Below are positions 1-9,249 of a stretch of 28,983 nt of DNA, piece by piece. The position numbers were made by a program, and so were the translations under genes. The DNA is from Acanthamoeba lenticulata. Its lineage: Eukaryota; Discosea; Longamoebia; Acanthamoebidae. The stretch covers positions 1 through 28,983 of the forward strand of contig NAVB01000691.1 of the NCBI GenBank assembly GCA_002179805.1. The letters run 5' to 3'. The notes beneath the pieces are model-generated. The model was not told the origin of the DNA and searched no databases. It worked only from the letters and a program-made list of their open reading frames with translations. The stretch's first letter is position 1. Each line of letters starts with the position of its first letter.

Positions 1-936
1 GGAGGACTGAGGAGGGTTCGGGCGGCGTACGGAGCCGAAGCTTGAGATCGAGCGCGACAGCGAGGAAAGCGAGGCGCGGCCACCGCCACGGCGACGGCCA
101 CCGCCGCTGCTCGGCTTGTTGACGTACGCGCGAATGGCCCCGTCAAAGACCGCCTTGAGGCCCTGTTGGGTGAGGGCCGAGCACTCAAGGTAGGCCACGG
201 CGCCGATCTGCCGCGCCAGCTCCTCGCCGCGCTCCTGCGAGATGGGAGCGAGGCCGCGGGCCTGCAGGCGCTCCAAGGTCTCAGAGTCATCGCGAAGGTC
301 GACCTTGTTGCCCACCAACACGAAGGGCACGCCCGGGCAGTGGTGCGTAATCTCTGGCACCCACTGTAGCACATTTGATGGTCAGAAGATCGGCAAGATG
401 CAAGATGAAAACATTTGTAGAGCGCGTCAAGTGGATGAAGGAAGAAGTGCACCTTAGAGAGAACGTTGTCGAAAGAGGTTGGGCTGGCGATGGAGAACTC
501 GACAAGGAAGACGTCGGTCTGAGGGTAGCAAAGCGGCCGCAGTCGGTCGTAGTCTTCCTGCCCAGCCGTGTCCCACAACCCGATGCTATACAAGTTGCCG
601 TCGACCACCACGTTGGCGTTGAAGTTGTCGAATACAGTAGGGACGTAGTCCTGAGGGAACGCGTTGGTCGTGTAGGAGATGAGCTGGCATCTGTGGGCGA
701 CGTTGGGCAGCTTTGGTCAGAACACAGTCGTAGAAGAAGAAAAAGGACAAGCCAACGTACGTCTTGCCGACGGCACCGTCGCCCACCACTTCATGAGCCG
801 ACATGTGCAGCAGTACCCACCAACCAAAGGCCAACCAAACAACATGCAAAAGTGAGCAATCTTTCAAGTGAAGGGCCTGCAGGGCCTTTCCTGGCTCAGG
901 CTTGTAAGCCGTACCAACGAGTTTAACGGTCTGCAT
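1..936 (-). CDS. Rac-type Rho-family small GTPase (3' end beyond window)
   Basis: Four exons on the minus strand: 936-915, 788-761, 690-453 and 363-<1, joined in frame through introns with GTACGG, GTACGT and GTGCAC donors. The joined protein starts [17 protein letters not shown], the classic Rac start with its P-loop. It continues with the effector loop YVPTVFDNF, switch [16 protein letters not shown], the guanine-binding motif GNKVDLRDD and the ECSALTQ motif. These identify a Rho/Rac GTPase, a membrane-bound switch that controls actin through effectors. The splice of exon 1 (22 bases) is fixed because it restores the P-loop exactly. After about residue 177 the usual short tail is replaced by a Gly/Arg then Ser-rich stretch ([15 protein letters not shown]). 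At least 217 residues are already encoded at the window edge, against about 192 for typical Rac. The prenylation box, if any, lies outside. The neighbour at 1342 is divergent. Confidence 0.93.
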
Positions 937-1341
937 GGCGAGGAAAGTGTGTGTATGTCTTTGTCTTGTGGGTTGTGGACGGACAAGTTGAAGAGTGGTT
1001 GCTGGCTGGCTACATCCTTTTTATGCGGCGAAGGTGCTGCAGCGAACCACGAAAATTGCGGTCCTTGGACCGCGTGGGTCTGTGGGCCGTACAAAGTGCA
1101 CGAAACGAAACGGCAAGCTACCACTAATGTGACCTCTTCACCTATTGCCAACACAACGCGTCAGCTCGAGCTGTACCTGTGAGGATCGTCGTTGGGTCTC
1201 AATTCGCATGTGTCCAAGGGCAGTAAAGGGAAGTGCCTTGGCGAAAATGCATGGCAACGATTGTGCTCTTTTTTGTAAAGAGCTCCTGGTGGTGGGCTTC
1301 TAGGGTAATTACACGGAAGAACCCACTGCGCAGGCCAGAAC
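937..1341. promoter_or_regulatory. Shared divergent intergenic region
   Basis: These 405 bases separate the start codons of the minus-strand Rac gene and the plus-strand gene at 1342, so both promoters and 5' leaders should lie here. Short open frames on both strands have no recognisable product. I see no convincing TATA box, repeat or RNA gene. Confidence 0.5.
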
Positions 1342-2820
1342 ATGAAGTCCCAGAGGCGTCCTCAAGCGCCCAGACAACGCGTGGATGCGGTCGACGTCCT
1401 GCGCATATGCATAGAGGAAGCTCTTACGCAGGATGTGACCGACATCTTTTTCTTTGGCTCAGCACTCTACAGCCCCTACCCCAACAACTTTGATTTCATC
1501 ATGTTGGGTCTTCCGCCCACATTGGAGAGTCGCCGGAAGCTTGAAAGCCCGATGTTATCTCGCACTGGCTGGACAATCGACGTACATTGCCTGGACAGCA
1601 ACTCGCCCTGGCTCCAGCGGCTGGACAACGACAAAGCGGGCATCTGGCTGCTGCGAAACGGGAAACGCACCACGACGGCCACTCGGGTTCTGGCTGGACA
1701 CATCCCACCCACTTATGTAGATCGTCTTGGTCTTCGGCAGTTTCTGCGCTTCTTCATCAGCAACTTGAAGGTGTTCGCCCTCTCCCTGCACAAGCGTTCA
1801 ATCATCACCTTCCCCGACCTCTACGACGCCGCCCATCGGCTTTGGAAGCTTTTCCTCGACTTCAAACAGACGACCTACGACAACTGCTCCCGAGATCGCG
1901 TGGTGGATAAGCTCGAGGAGGTCTTGGGAGAAGACCTCTCGGATCTCCGCGACCTGGCCTGCCACTGCCGCACTCTCCTCACCATCGAAGGGTCACGCAC
2001 ACAGCAGGTTGAAGCACACGCGAACCTGCCTGCTGTGGCTCCAACCATTTACTACGTGGTTTCGCTGTACGTCTTCGCCCAGCACAAAGCTAGCCAAAAA
2101 GGGTGACACTGACTTGGCTTCTCGGGCTCTACACAGGATCATTACCCACTGCGTGCATTCCAAAGGACTAAGGGACGCAGTGCTGGTGGTTGTGGACGAT
2201 ATCAACGCCGCATCGCTCAGCAAGCTGGACAACCTTCGAGTGTCAGAGGAGCTTCTCAGGTACTTCAATCTCTCGACTTTTGTCCCCTTCTGGACGAATA
2301 CACTCACCCTATGCCGCATACAGACGTTTGCCGAAGAGGGCAGACTTGAGCTCCGTGCCTCCTCCCCTGGGAAGGACCAATATACAGTACGTCATTCTCT
2401 ACTGTTTGGAATCGTGGTCAACTCTGACCCAGTTCCGTTTCCAGCTCGCTCAAGAGTGACGGAGGCGGAGTGCTGCTGGAGAACATTCACCCTGGCAAAC
2501 GGCCGCGAAACAGCCGAAAGCCGCGCTCTTCAGACGGTGACATCTACGCACCCAGCGATGTGGACGACGTTGCTTCCCTCCAGGGGAGTGGCGAGATGAC
2601 AGTCGATCGCCCGCTCTCCTACGGTCGTCCTCCCAAGCGCAACCGCCGGCTCTCGGCGCCGGAGCAACGGGAAGAAAGCATCATGGAGATGAGCAGTGAT
2701 AGGACTGAGGGAGAAGAAGGAGAAGCGACCGCCAGCCCTCTGGCCAAGGGTCTTCAGAACAGAAGGAAAGGCCGGCCAGGAGGAAGACGTAATGGCCGTA
2801 ACGAGCGTCGGGGTGTGTGA
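1342..2820 (+). CDS. Hypothetical protein with weak nucleotidyltransferase-like N-terminus
   Basis: Three exons: 1342-2066, 2137-2386 and 2455-2820, giving 446 residues. Both donors are GTACGT. The second acceptor is taken at CTCAAG before 2455. The nearer TTTCCAG at 2444 would put a stop after a few codons, whereas 2455 keeps the coding frame (SDGGGVLLENIHPGK). Residues 31-55 (DVTDIFFFGSALYSPYPNNF then DFIML) resemble the Gly-Ser turn and first acidic strand of the DNA-polymerase-beta-type nucleotidyltransferase fold; TIDVH near residue 80 could be the last acidic strand. The canonical D-x-D reads D-F-I here, so activity is doubtful. Residues 110-230 are predicted mostly helical. The C-terminal 120 residues are low-complexity, basic and Ser/Glu-rich (RRKGRPGGRRNGRNERRG), suggesting nucleic-acid contact or nuclear location. 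The gene model is fairly firm; the function is unknown. Confidence 0.72.
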
Positions 2821-2881
2821 AGCTTTTTAAAGTGGGAATGAACGGTATAAAGTGGTACAGTAGTCTAGGTTTGTCGCTTCT

Positions 2882-3247
2882 TTAATGAGGTGCGGAGGCA
2901 TCCACGAGCCTTACCTTGTCGATGCCCATAAACTCGACGTCGCTGTAGCCGTCGGGGTGAACGCCCACAGGTATGTCCACGTCAATCCACACGGGCTTGC
3001 GGATGTGCCACTCGTCCATTAAGCGCCGGATGGGGATACGGCCTTTCTTCAGCTCCACTTCGAGCGACCGCAAAACGGTGGCGTGGTTGGAAGGGGTAAC
3101 CAGCTCGACCCTGGTGCGGTCCGCCTTGCCCGACGGAGAAGGTATGGCCACCTTGGGAGCCTCGATCACCTTCTTAGGGACTGCTGACCCAGGAGCGACC
3201 GGGGTGCGGCGCTTCAACAAGCGTTCTTCTTCCTTTGCGAAATCCAT
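2882..3247 (-). CDS. Small hypothetical protein, 121 aa, single exon
   Basis: An uninterrupted frame runs from ATG at 3247 to TAA at 2882. The protein starts MDFAKEEERLLKRRTPVAPG, has a basic and Pro-rich first third, then a more ordered part (VELVTPSNHATVLRSLEVEL, RRLMDEWHIRKPVWIDVDIP) ending in VEFMGIDKVRLVDASAPH. Codons end mainly in G/C, like neighbouring genes, and the spacing to both neighbours fits a gene (61 bp convergent on one side, 139 bp divergent on the other). I recognise no family, membrane segment or signal peptide. A small organellar or ribosome-associated protein is possible, but nothing visible proves it. Confidence 0.7.
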   Translation of the reverse strand: MDFAKEEERLLKRRTPVAPGSAVPKKVIEAPKVAIPSPSGKADRTRVELVTPSNHATVLRSLEVELKKGRIPIRRLMDEWHIRKPVWIDVDIPVGVHPDGYSDVEFMGIDKVRLVDASAPH

Positions 3248-3386
3248 CTTCGGCAGTTGAACAACCCAGCCCCTCTCTCACGAAGGGGCGTCCTTCCTCA
3301 AATTCCTGTAGTATACTTTTCATACTTTAATTTTATTGATCATCATTTGTGCTTTGGGAGAGAGCCCGAGGCCACAAGACGAGCCC
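3248..3386. promoter_or_regulatory. Compact bidirectional promoter region
   Basis: Only 139 bases separate the start codon of the minus-strand 121-aa gene from the ATG of the RhoGEF. The AT-rich core (about 3300-3345, with TAGTATACTTT and TTTAATTTTATTG) contrasts with GC-rich flanks and is the likely initiation region for both directions. Confidence 0.5.
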
Positions 3387-6300
3387 ATGGACAAAAGGTG
3401 GAGGGCTGCGCCGACGGCAGAGGTCGTTCGAGCGCAGGCCTTCGTAAGGGGCTTCCTCGCTCGTCGCAAATATGGACCACAACGTAAGCGTCGCCTTTCA
3501 TTCTTTTTCATCCCCCCCCTCCCTTCTCGTACCCCTTGCAGTCTTGTGCTTATTTTCTGTTCTCCTTTGGCTCTTCTTCTGCCTTCAAGTGAAGCGAGCA
3601 CGGAAGCGAACACAAATTGTGGCTGAAATTCTGGACACGGAGCGCACCTACGTGCAGGGTCTGCACGTCATTGTGGGGGTATGTTCCCTCTATGATTACC
3701 CTTTTATTTGTTACAGTATGTGACCTTCTCTCGTCAGGTGTTTTTGAATCCGTTGCGGAGCGCTCTGGCCGGTCCGAGCCCGGTCATCGACATGCAATCG
3801 CTCACGCAGGTGTGGTCACACCCCCGTCTTCGCGTGGAGGTTGTTGTTGTCTTGTGAGAGTGTGACACGATGAAACGGCCGTCGTGCGCGTCGTCCAGAT
3901 ATTCTCGATCGTGGAGGCTCTCCTGGCCGTGAACCAGGAACTCTTCAAGAACTTGGAGCAGCGCTACAAGCACTGGTCCCAGCGCCAAACCATCGGCGAC
4001 GTCTTCCTCCAAATGGTGCCTCCCTTCCCTCTATCTGTCTTGAATTGAAGTTCACTTGATGATGGCTTCTTTGTGAAGAGTCCGCACTTGAAAGGCTACA
4101 GCGAGTACTGCCGCAACTATGACTACGCCGTGAGCTACCTCGATCGCCTGCAGGCCTCCACGCCCGCCTTGGCCCACTTTGTGCAGGTCCGGAGCCAGCT
4201 TCCTCCGCCCCCCACGTCACCATCACAGACGCGCGCCTCACAACGGCGACGTGGGGGTCGTCGTCTGTCCAGATTTGCAGCAGTTTTCCAGAGGCCAAGG
4301 GCCTGAGCCTGTCGTCGTACTTGATCATGCCCGTCCAACGAATCCCGCGCTACACCCTCCTCATCCAGGTCTTGCTCGTCACCATAATCGCCCTTTCGAG
4401 GCCATTTGTTGATGTTTTTTGTTTTTATTATTTTATTTCATTCTTTTTCTTTTTCTTTTGTTTTTTCCTTTTCCAGGACTTGCTCAAGCACACGGACGAG
4501 GCGCATCCGGATCACCAGAACCTCAGCCTGGCCCACGTGCGCATCCAGCAGGTGGCAGACTACGTCGACAACAGCATGCAGATGGCCCTCACCAACTCGG
4601 TCATCCTGCGCATCCAACGCCACCTTGGGGCCGACATCACGGTGCGATCTCGCCGCCGCCATTCTCCTCTTCTCTGCCCCTCGAGTCCTCACCGCTTTCT
4701 CGCCCTCGCCGTCTTCGTTTTCGTTCTTTTCGTTCTTTTTTGCTGTGGTCGACAAACAGCAACTGCTGGACTCGAACCGGGTGTTCAAGAAGGAGGGCAA
4801 GTTCAGGCGCGTCAAGCAACAGGGGCCCAAGGCCACGGACCGCCTCCAGGTGTTTCTCTTCAACGACCTCCTCCTCATCGGCGAGAAGGTGCGCGCCCAC
4901 GCTCCACGCCCCACGCCCACCGCGTTTGGTGGTCCTCCTCACGCGCCGGCTGCTTGATGCAGAGCTTTGGCGGCATCCGATCGTACAAGTGGAAAGTCAA
5001 CATCCCCATGCGGGGCCTCTGGCTGCAGGACATCCCCGACGGCTCGCTTCCAGGTTCGTCTCTGCTTGTCGTGGTGATGATGATCTTGGTGAAGTCGCTG
5101 GCGGGACGCTGACGACGTTGATGGTCGGCTCTGACGCAGAACTGCCCAAGACGTTCAAGAACCTGTTCTACTTGGTCGGGCCCAAGAAGGCGTGGGTCGT
5201 CTTCCCCAAGAAGGGAACGCTCCAGGAGAAGAACGCGTGGATGCGCGACCTCCAGCAGTGCATCGACGAGCACCTCGCCCGCCACCCTGAGGACAAGGGT
5301 TCGCGAGTCCGCCCCCTGAGCTCAAGCCCTCTTGATGCCTCCTGTCCTGACCGTGCGCGCGCGCGCGGACCACAGGCGTGCGCAATGAGTTCCGCATGCC
5401 GTTCTTGTCCACGAGCTCGTCGAGCATGGTCATCCGCCGCAAGAACCGCGCCGGCACGGCCGAAGCGCCGGTCGTGACGGTGACGACGGCGTCTCCGCCG
5501 CCGCCGCCGCTGGCCTTGGCTTCGGGCAGCAAAAAGCGCGTTTCGAGGTCCCATTCCGACCTGTCCGCCATGAAGCCCTACCTTCTCGAGAACTCGAGCC
5601 CGAGCGCGGCATCACCAACGCCTTCGGCGCCTTTGGCGACGTCCTTTTCGTCATCGTCCTTGACGTCGTCGATGGGCTCGTCCAAGGGGTCGACCATTCG
5701 TCGGCCCCGGCCGTCTCCCGTGCTGTTGGCCGACCCACAGGCCATCTTCTTGGCCGAGGCCGCCATCCCGACGCTGTCGCCGTCACCGTCGCCGTCGCCC
5801 GCCCTGCCTTTGCCTTTGCCGTCACCGCAACCGCCCGGAGCGACAAAGCGTGGGGGCGAAGGGTCGGGCAGCAGCTCCTCGTCGTCATTCATCTTCCAGC
5901 CGACGACGACGACGACGACGTCGACGACGATCCCGCCTGCAGCCACGCAATCGGCCCCGCCGCTGCCCGCTCGGCCGGGCCAGCTGCGGCCATGGCAGCA
6001 GCAGCCTCCGCCATGGCAGCAGCAGCAGCCTCCGCCGCCGCCGCCACCGCAGCAGCAGAAGCCAAGCCTGGCCGTTGTCCCGCCGGCCATCCCCAAGGGC
6101 ACCGAGGGGCGGCCAGCCGAGGCGGCGGCGGGAACAACGCAGAACAACCGGGACAAGGAGGAGGACCGGCCGCTCTGTTCCAATCGTCACTTCTGCACCA
6201 TCAAAGATCCGCAGGTGAACCACCAACCATCAACCGCCAATCGCCAACCGCCCGCCTTTGTGTTTGAAAACTGTGAAAACGCTCACGGTTGCTGTGTTGC

Positions 6301-6566
6301 TGTGCGTGCGGGGACAGCACTGGGTCGAGTACAAGCACTCCGTGTCGACCGCCGAGGTGATGAACAAGCTGCGCAACCCACGCGCACAAGGTGCGTCTAT
6401 TATTGATGATGATGATGGTGATCATGATGAAGATGCTCAACAGGCTCACCATTCAATGGCGGTGTCTTGTATGTGTGGCGCAGGCAAGCTCCACGCGTCC
6501 AACACTGCTGTCGAAGTGCGATCGCGCCCTGCCGGGACCGCCAGAGGACAACCGGGAAAGCCGTGA
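3387..6566 (+). CDS. RhoGEF with IQ motif, DH and PH domains
   Basis: Thirteen exons: 3387-3483, 3590-3678, 3738-3809, 3899-4015, 4079-4186, 4273-4368, 4477-4641, 4760-4888, 4963-5053, 5140-5298, 5376-6214, 6318-6390 and 6484-6566, total 705 residues. Residues 15-29 (RAQAFVRGFLARRKY) form an IQ-like calmodulin-binding segment. Residues 33-248 are a Dbl-homology domain: ILDTERTYVQGL at its start, GYSEYCRNYDYA, and the conserved helix LIMPVQRIPRYTLLIQDLLK. Residues 249-374 are the PH domain (DRLQVFLFNDLLLIGEK to NAWMRDLQQCIDEHL). The family exchanges GDP for GTP on Rho/Rac proteins at membranes. Exon 11 encodes a long Ser/Pro/Gln-rich tail with polyglutamine (5996-6056), probably disordered. 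The last exon's frame is less sure: 6484 continues the donor phase, but the alternative frame also looks protein-like. A Rac-like gene lies 2.5 kb upstream, a possible but unproven partner. Confidence 0.9.
5996..6056 (+). repeat. CAG/CCG trinucleotide tract encoding Gln/Pro run
   Basis: Imperfect CAG runs interrupted by CCTCCG and a CCG run lie inside exon 11 of the RhoGEF and encode a Gln-Pro tract. Neighbouring GAC/ACG runs at about 5902-5922 encode Thr repeats. Such tracts are length-variable in many genomes. Confidence 0.8.
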
Positions 6567-6621
6567 GGGGTCTTTATTGTAATTTTTATGACTAGTTCCT
6601 TATCAAACCTGTTGTTGCTTC

Positions 6622-7238
6622 ATGGACGTAGCCGTTGTCTCAGGTCTTCCCTTTCTCCGATTGGCCAGAATCCTGACAAGGATGATCTTCAGGCTGGTCC
6701 TGCTCCTTCTTCTGGTCACGGCAGGGTTCCTTGGCCGTGAAGACGTGCTTTGAGGTGACCAGGGGCCATTATTCCGTGGTCGTTGCAAACAACAACAAGG
6801 TCATCGCCCATCGTCGGGTCCGTAATGATCTCTTCAACCGAGTCGTCAACAAGATCACAAGCTACACCAACGCAAACGCGTCCTCCACGCACGTGTCCTT
6901 CTCGAGTGAGTGCGTGGACACATGTGATCTGCGGTTTGATGGGACCTACACCATCAGCCCCCAGAACTTCACCTCCCGCAACGGTCCCTTGGCCTTTGCT
7001 TGCCACCGTGCCTGGCCTCACGTTTTCCCGGTTGGGCAACTTCACCCTCAGCTACAACGCCAGCAGGTCGGGCAACTCATTCCGCTCCACCTACGCCCTC
7101 ACCGTTCGAGGCGATGAACTGGATGCCTACCTGTCTGCAAGCGAGAGCGTGTTCTTCGACACTGCTGTTCAAGTCACGGGCAACACCACCGCTAATGAGG
7201 TTATCGGCAGGTCTTCTCATTGGGGCTGCTGTATTTAA
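6622..7238 (+). pseudogene. Interrupted ORF, possible secreted or surface protein
   Basis: Coding-like sequence passes through three frames. From ATG at 6622 (or 6682) the first frame gives a signal-peptide-like stretch MIFRLVLLLLLVTAGFLG, then stops at TGA 6751-6753. A second frame is convincingly coding from about 6731 to 7000 (GHYSVVVANNNKVIAHRRV, ECVDTCDLRFDGTYTISPQN). A third continues TVPGLTFSRLGNFTLSYNAS to TAA at 7236-7238. N-F-T, N-A-S and N-T-T sequons fit a secretory or surface protein. I found no normal-sized intron that joins all parts. One splice (6628-6724) would join the first two frames but removes the signal peptide; a 37-base intron at 6726-6762 would keep it. One-base frameshifts (sequence errors or real decay) explain both junctions more simply. 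No family is recognised. It is marked as broken because the frame is not continuous; a working gene with misread bases is equally possible. Confidence 0.45.
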
Positions 7239-7365
7239 ATTCGCCTTTTCTTGTTTGGCGCTGAACCTTCCACACATTCTTCACTCCGGGTCAATGAGAA
7301 GAATCGAACTCTGCCATACACACCCTGCTCCGGCGAAGAAACAAACCAAGGACCCACAGCACAAC

Positions 7366-7884
7366 ATGGACTTGGAGCCGCTGAGCAAGGAGTTCATTGC
7401 TGAAGAGGCCAAACAGATTCGTTTGTGCGGCTGGGGCCAAGTTCGCCTCTTGTTCATTGGCCAGCTCGACGAAGGCAGTCCTCTCTCGTGCCTGCCCACG
7501 GAGCTTGTGCTGATGATTGCCAAGTTGTCCATGGCGCCTCTTCAATGCTGGGCAATGCCCCTGCTGCGCTACTTGCAAGTACAGAAGTCATTCAACCACC
7601 CCCACCTCTGGCTCATTACCTCTCATGTTGGCGCCGTCAGGCATGGCTACGCGCTTGAGTACCGCCACCGGGAAGCTACGCGCCCGACTGCCGAGAACAC
7701 GATCATAGTCGAAGAGTTCACCATTCGAAAACCTCCGCGTGGCGTCTTTCCGCCCAAGTATGGCAAGCGGGAGGAGTGGACGGTGAGCAAGTTCCTTGCG
7801 ATCGCTGAGCATCATCCACTATGGCGCAAGGCGGTTGAAGCTGAGATGGAGCGGTTGAAGCTGAACCCCCAAGCACGCACTTGA
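7366..7884 (+). CDS. Hypothetical 172-aa protein with F-box-like segment
   Basis: Single exon from ATG 7366 to TGA 7884; upstream in-frame sequence back to the preceding gene lacks protein-like character. Residues 38-60 (SPLSCLPTELVLMIAKLSMA) resemble the start of an F-box (L-P-x-E-L-x-x-x-I). An F-box would link the protein to a Skp1-Cullin ubiquitin ligase, but the segment is short and no leucine-rich or kelch partner domain follows. The remainder is mixed alpha/beta with a basic, Trp-containing C-terminal helix (EHHPLWRKAVEAEMERLKL). The 3' end faces the PH-protein gene with only 30 bp between stop codons. Function unknown. Confidence 0.68.
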   Translation: MDLEPLSKEFIAEEAKQIRLCGWGQVRLLFIGQLDEGSPLSCLPTELVLMIAKLSMAPLQCWAMPLLRYLQVQKSFNHPHLWLITSHVGAVRHGYALEYRHREATRPTAENTIIVEEFTIRKPPRGVFPPKYGKREEWTVSKFLAIAEHHPLWRKAVEAEMERLKLNPQART

Positions 7885-7914
7885 GTGCAATGTGTGAAAA
7901 AAATTACAATATAT

Positions 7915-9026
7915 TTATTTGCCCTTAGTTGTTGTTGTGGGGACATCGCCTCCAGCTTCGGCTCGGCCTGCTGTCTCTTCCGACAACAGCTGGCCAGCCT
8001 TTTTCCGAGCGGCTGTCGTCCCCTTGGGCTTCTTCTTCGGGTCCTCAGCGTTGTTGTGCGTGGCCTGCTGGTCGCCACTATTCACGCGTTCAGCATCTTG
8101 TTCTTGTTGTGGCTGCTGCTGTTGTTGTTGAGCTTGTTGTGCGGCAGGCGAGTCCGCGGGGACCGTGATGGTCTTGACCATGTACTTGTTGTAGGTCTTG
8201 TCTGTGTGGGCCGCCAGCTTCAACATCTGGTACCTGTCAAAGGCAAAGTAATGATGAATAATCTCGAGATTGGACTGGAAGAGGGCCAAAGCCACCATTT
8301 GTTGAGCTCAGCCGTTGAGTTTACGCTGAAGAAGAAGCGCCTGGTGAGATCTGGGCGCCATCCGGGCTTGCGCGTCGTGTTGGGTCCGATCAGGACCACG
8401 TTGGTCTTGCCCTCGAACGATGAAAATGTTGTCACCACACACCCTGTGGGTATAGAGCACTCGTCAGCCCCAGTGTTGTCATCGCTCGCCCTCGAGGAGA
8501 ACAGTGGCGATACCTTTGACCAACACCACGCCTCTGCATGCGTTGGTCTGTCGCGTCAAGGGTCGATGGCTGGTGAGAAGCAGAGCGATAACCACAAAGC
8601 ACTGCTGCAAAACTGGGATAGGAAGGGAAGACGTACAGGCTTCAGTGGTGGGCGAAAATAGTAGAGGAAGTGACCGCGCAGCACGAGCACGCGTGGTCGC
8701 CACTGTTTGCTCCGGCCAGCTGGCCCCAATATGTCATTATTGTGCTGTCTGGGCAACGGAAACAGCAACAACCTCCCACTTGGGAAGAGATTGGAAGAGA
8801 GGGGGGGGGGGGAAGACGTACATCGAAGAAGGAACTCGGGTGATACATAGTTCAGCTTCTTTGGGTAGATTGTAGAAGGCTGCACCTCGGCAAAGGTGCG
8901 CTTTTCGCTCCAAATGCGCATCCACTTATCAAAATGCTTGTTGTCTGCTCCATACAAGTTGAGCGGTGAAGTCACCTGAAAAGGTGGCGCTGCCCCCTCC
9001 TCGCCCTTTCGTCCCGAGTCGGCCAT
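7915..9026 (-). CDS. PH-domain protein with Gln-rich, basic C-terminus
   Basis: Five exons: 9026-8822, 8719-8637, 8547-8514, 8443-8296 and 8233-7915, total 262 residues. The PH fold is spread across them: SGRSKQWRPRVLVLRGHFLY (strand 1 with the usual Trp-Arg), GVVLVKGCVVTTFSSFEGKT, RRFFFSVNSTAELNKW and YQMLKLAAHT, the C-terminal helix with its invariant Trp at residue 157. The 62-base intron 8295-8234 is fixed because it alone joins that helix in frame. PH domains bind phosphoinositides or proteins at membranes. The tail (residues 175-262) has a polyglutamine run and Lys-rich clusters (EDPKKKPKG, AARKK), likely disordered. A 34-base microexon (8547-8514) is supported by phase and by strand continuity. 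Specific partners are unknown. Confidence 0.88.
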
Positions 9027-9093
9027 CTACGGCACGGTACAGCGCGGGGGTAGGCTCTTTCTGCTGCAGTTGTTATTCGTGGTTTTTGTTGTC

Positions 9094-9172
9094 TTTTATC
9101 TTTGTACTTTTTAAAGATAAAAAACAAAAAAAACAAAAAAAACAAAAAAACAAAAAACAAGAACAAAAACAT
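9094..9172. repeat. Perfect hairpin followed by A-rich simple repeat
   Basis: TTTTATCTTT at 9094-9103 and AAAGATAAAA at 9113-9122 are exact reverse complements around a 9-base loop. The plus strand then carries a run of A's punctuated by single C's to about 9172. The element lies between the stop of the FTHFS gene (9250) and the start of the PH gene (9026), both on the minus strand, so it could be 3' processing or promoter sequence. Confidence 0.75.
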
Positions 9173-9249
9173 CTCCTTGCACTGCAGTTGAAGTCAAGTT
9201 TTTAATCAAGGAAGAGCCACCAACAGATTTGATGGCAAAGACCACGGTT

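Noticed and set aside
864..1182. Small open frames on both strands upstream of the Rac gene
   Set aside because: No recognisable product, partial overlap with Rac exon 1 and its first intron, and mutual overlap on opposite strands.
2387..2444. Using the stronger TTTCCAG acceptor at 2444 in the 1342 gene
   Set aside because: It leads to a stop at 2458-2460 and abandons a clearly coding downstream frame; the CTCAAG acceptor at 2454 keeps it.
5578..6226. Minus-strand Gly/Ala/Val-rich open frames
   Set aside because: They are complements of the repeat-rich RhoGEF tail exon.
8234..8343. A 50-base intron starting at GTAAAC (about 8322, minus) in the PH gene
   Set aside because: It would delete the AELNKW part of the essential C-terminal PH helix; the 62-base intron 8295-8234 restores that helix perfectly.
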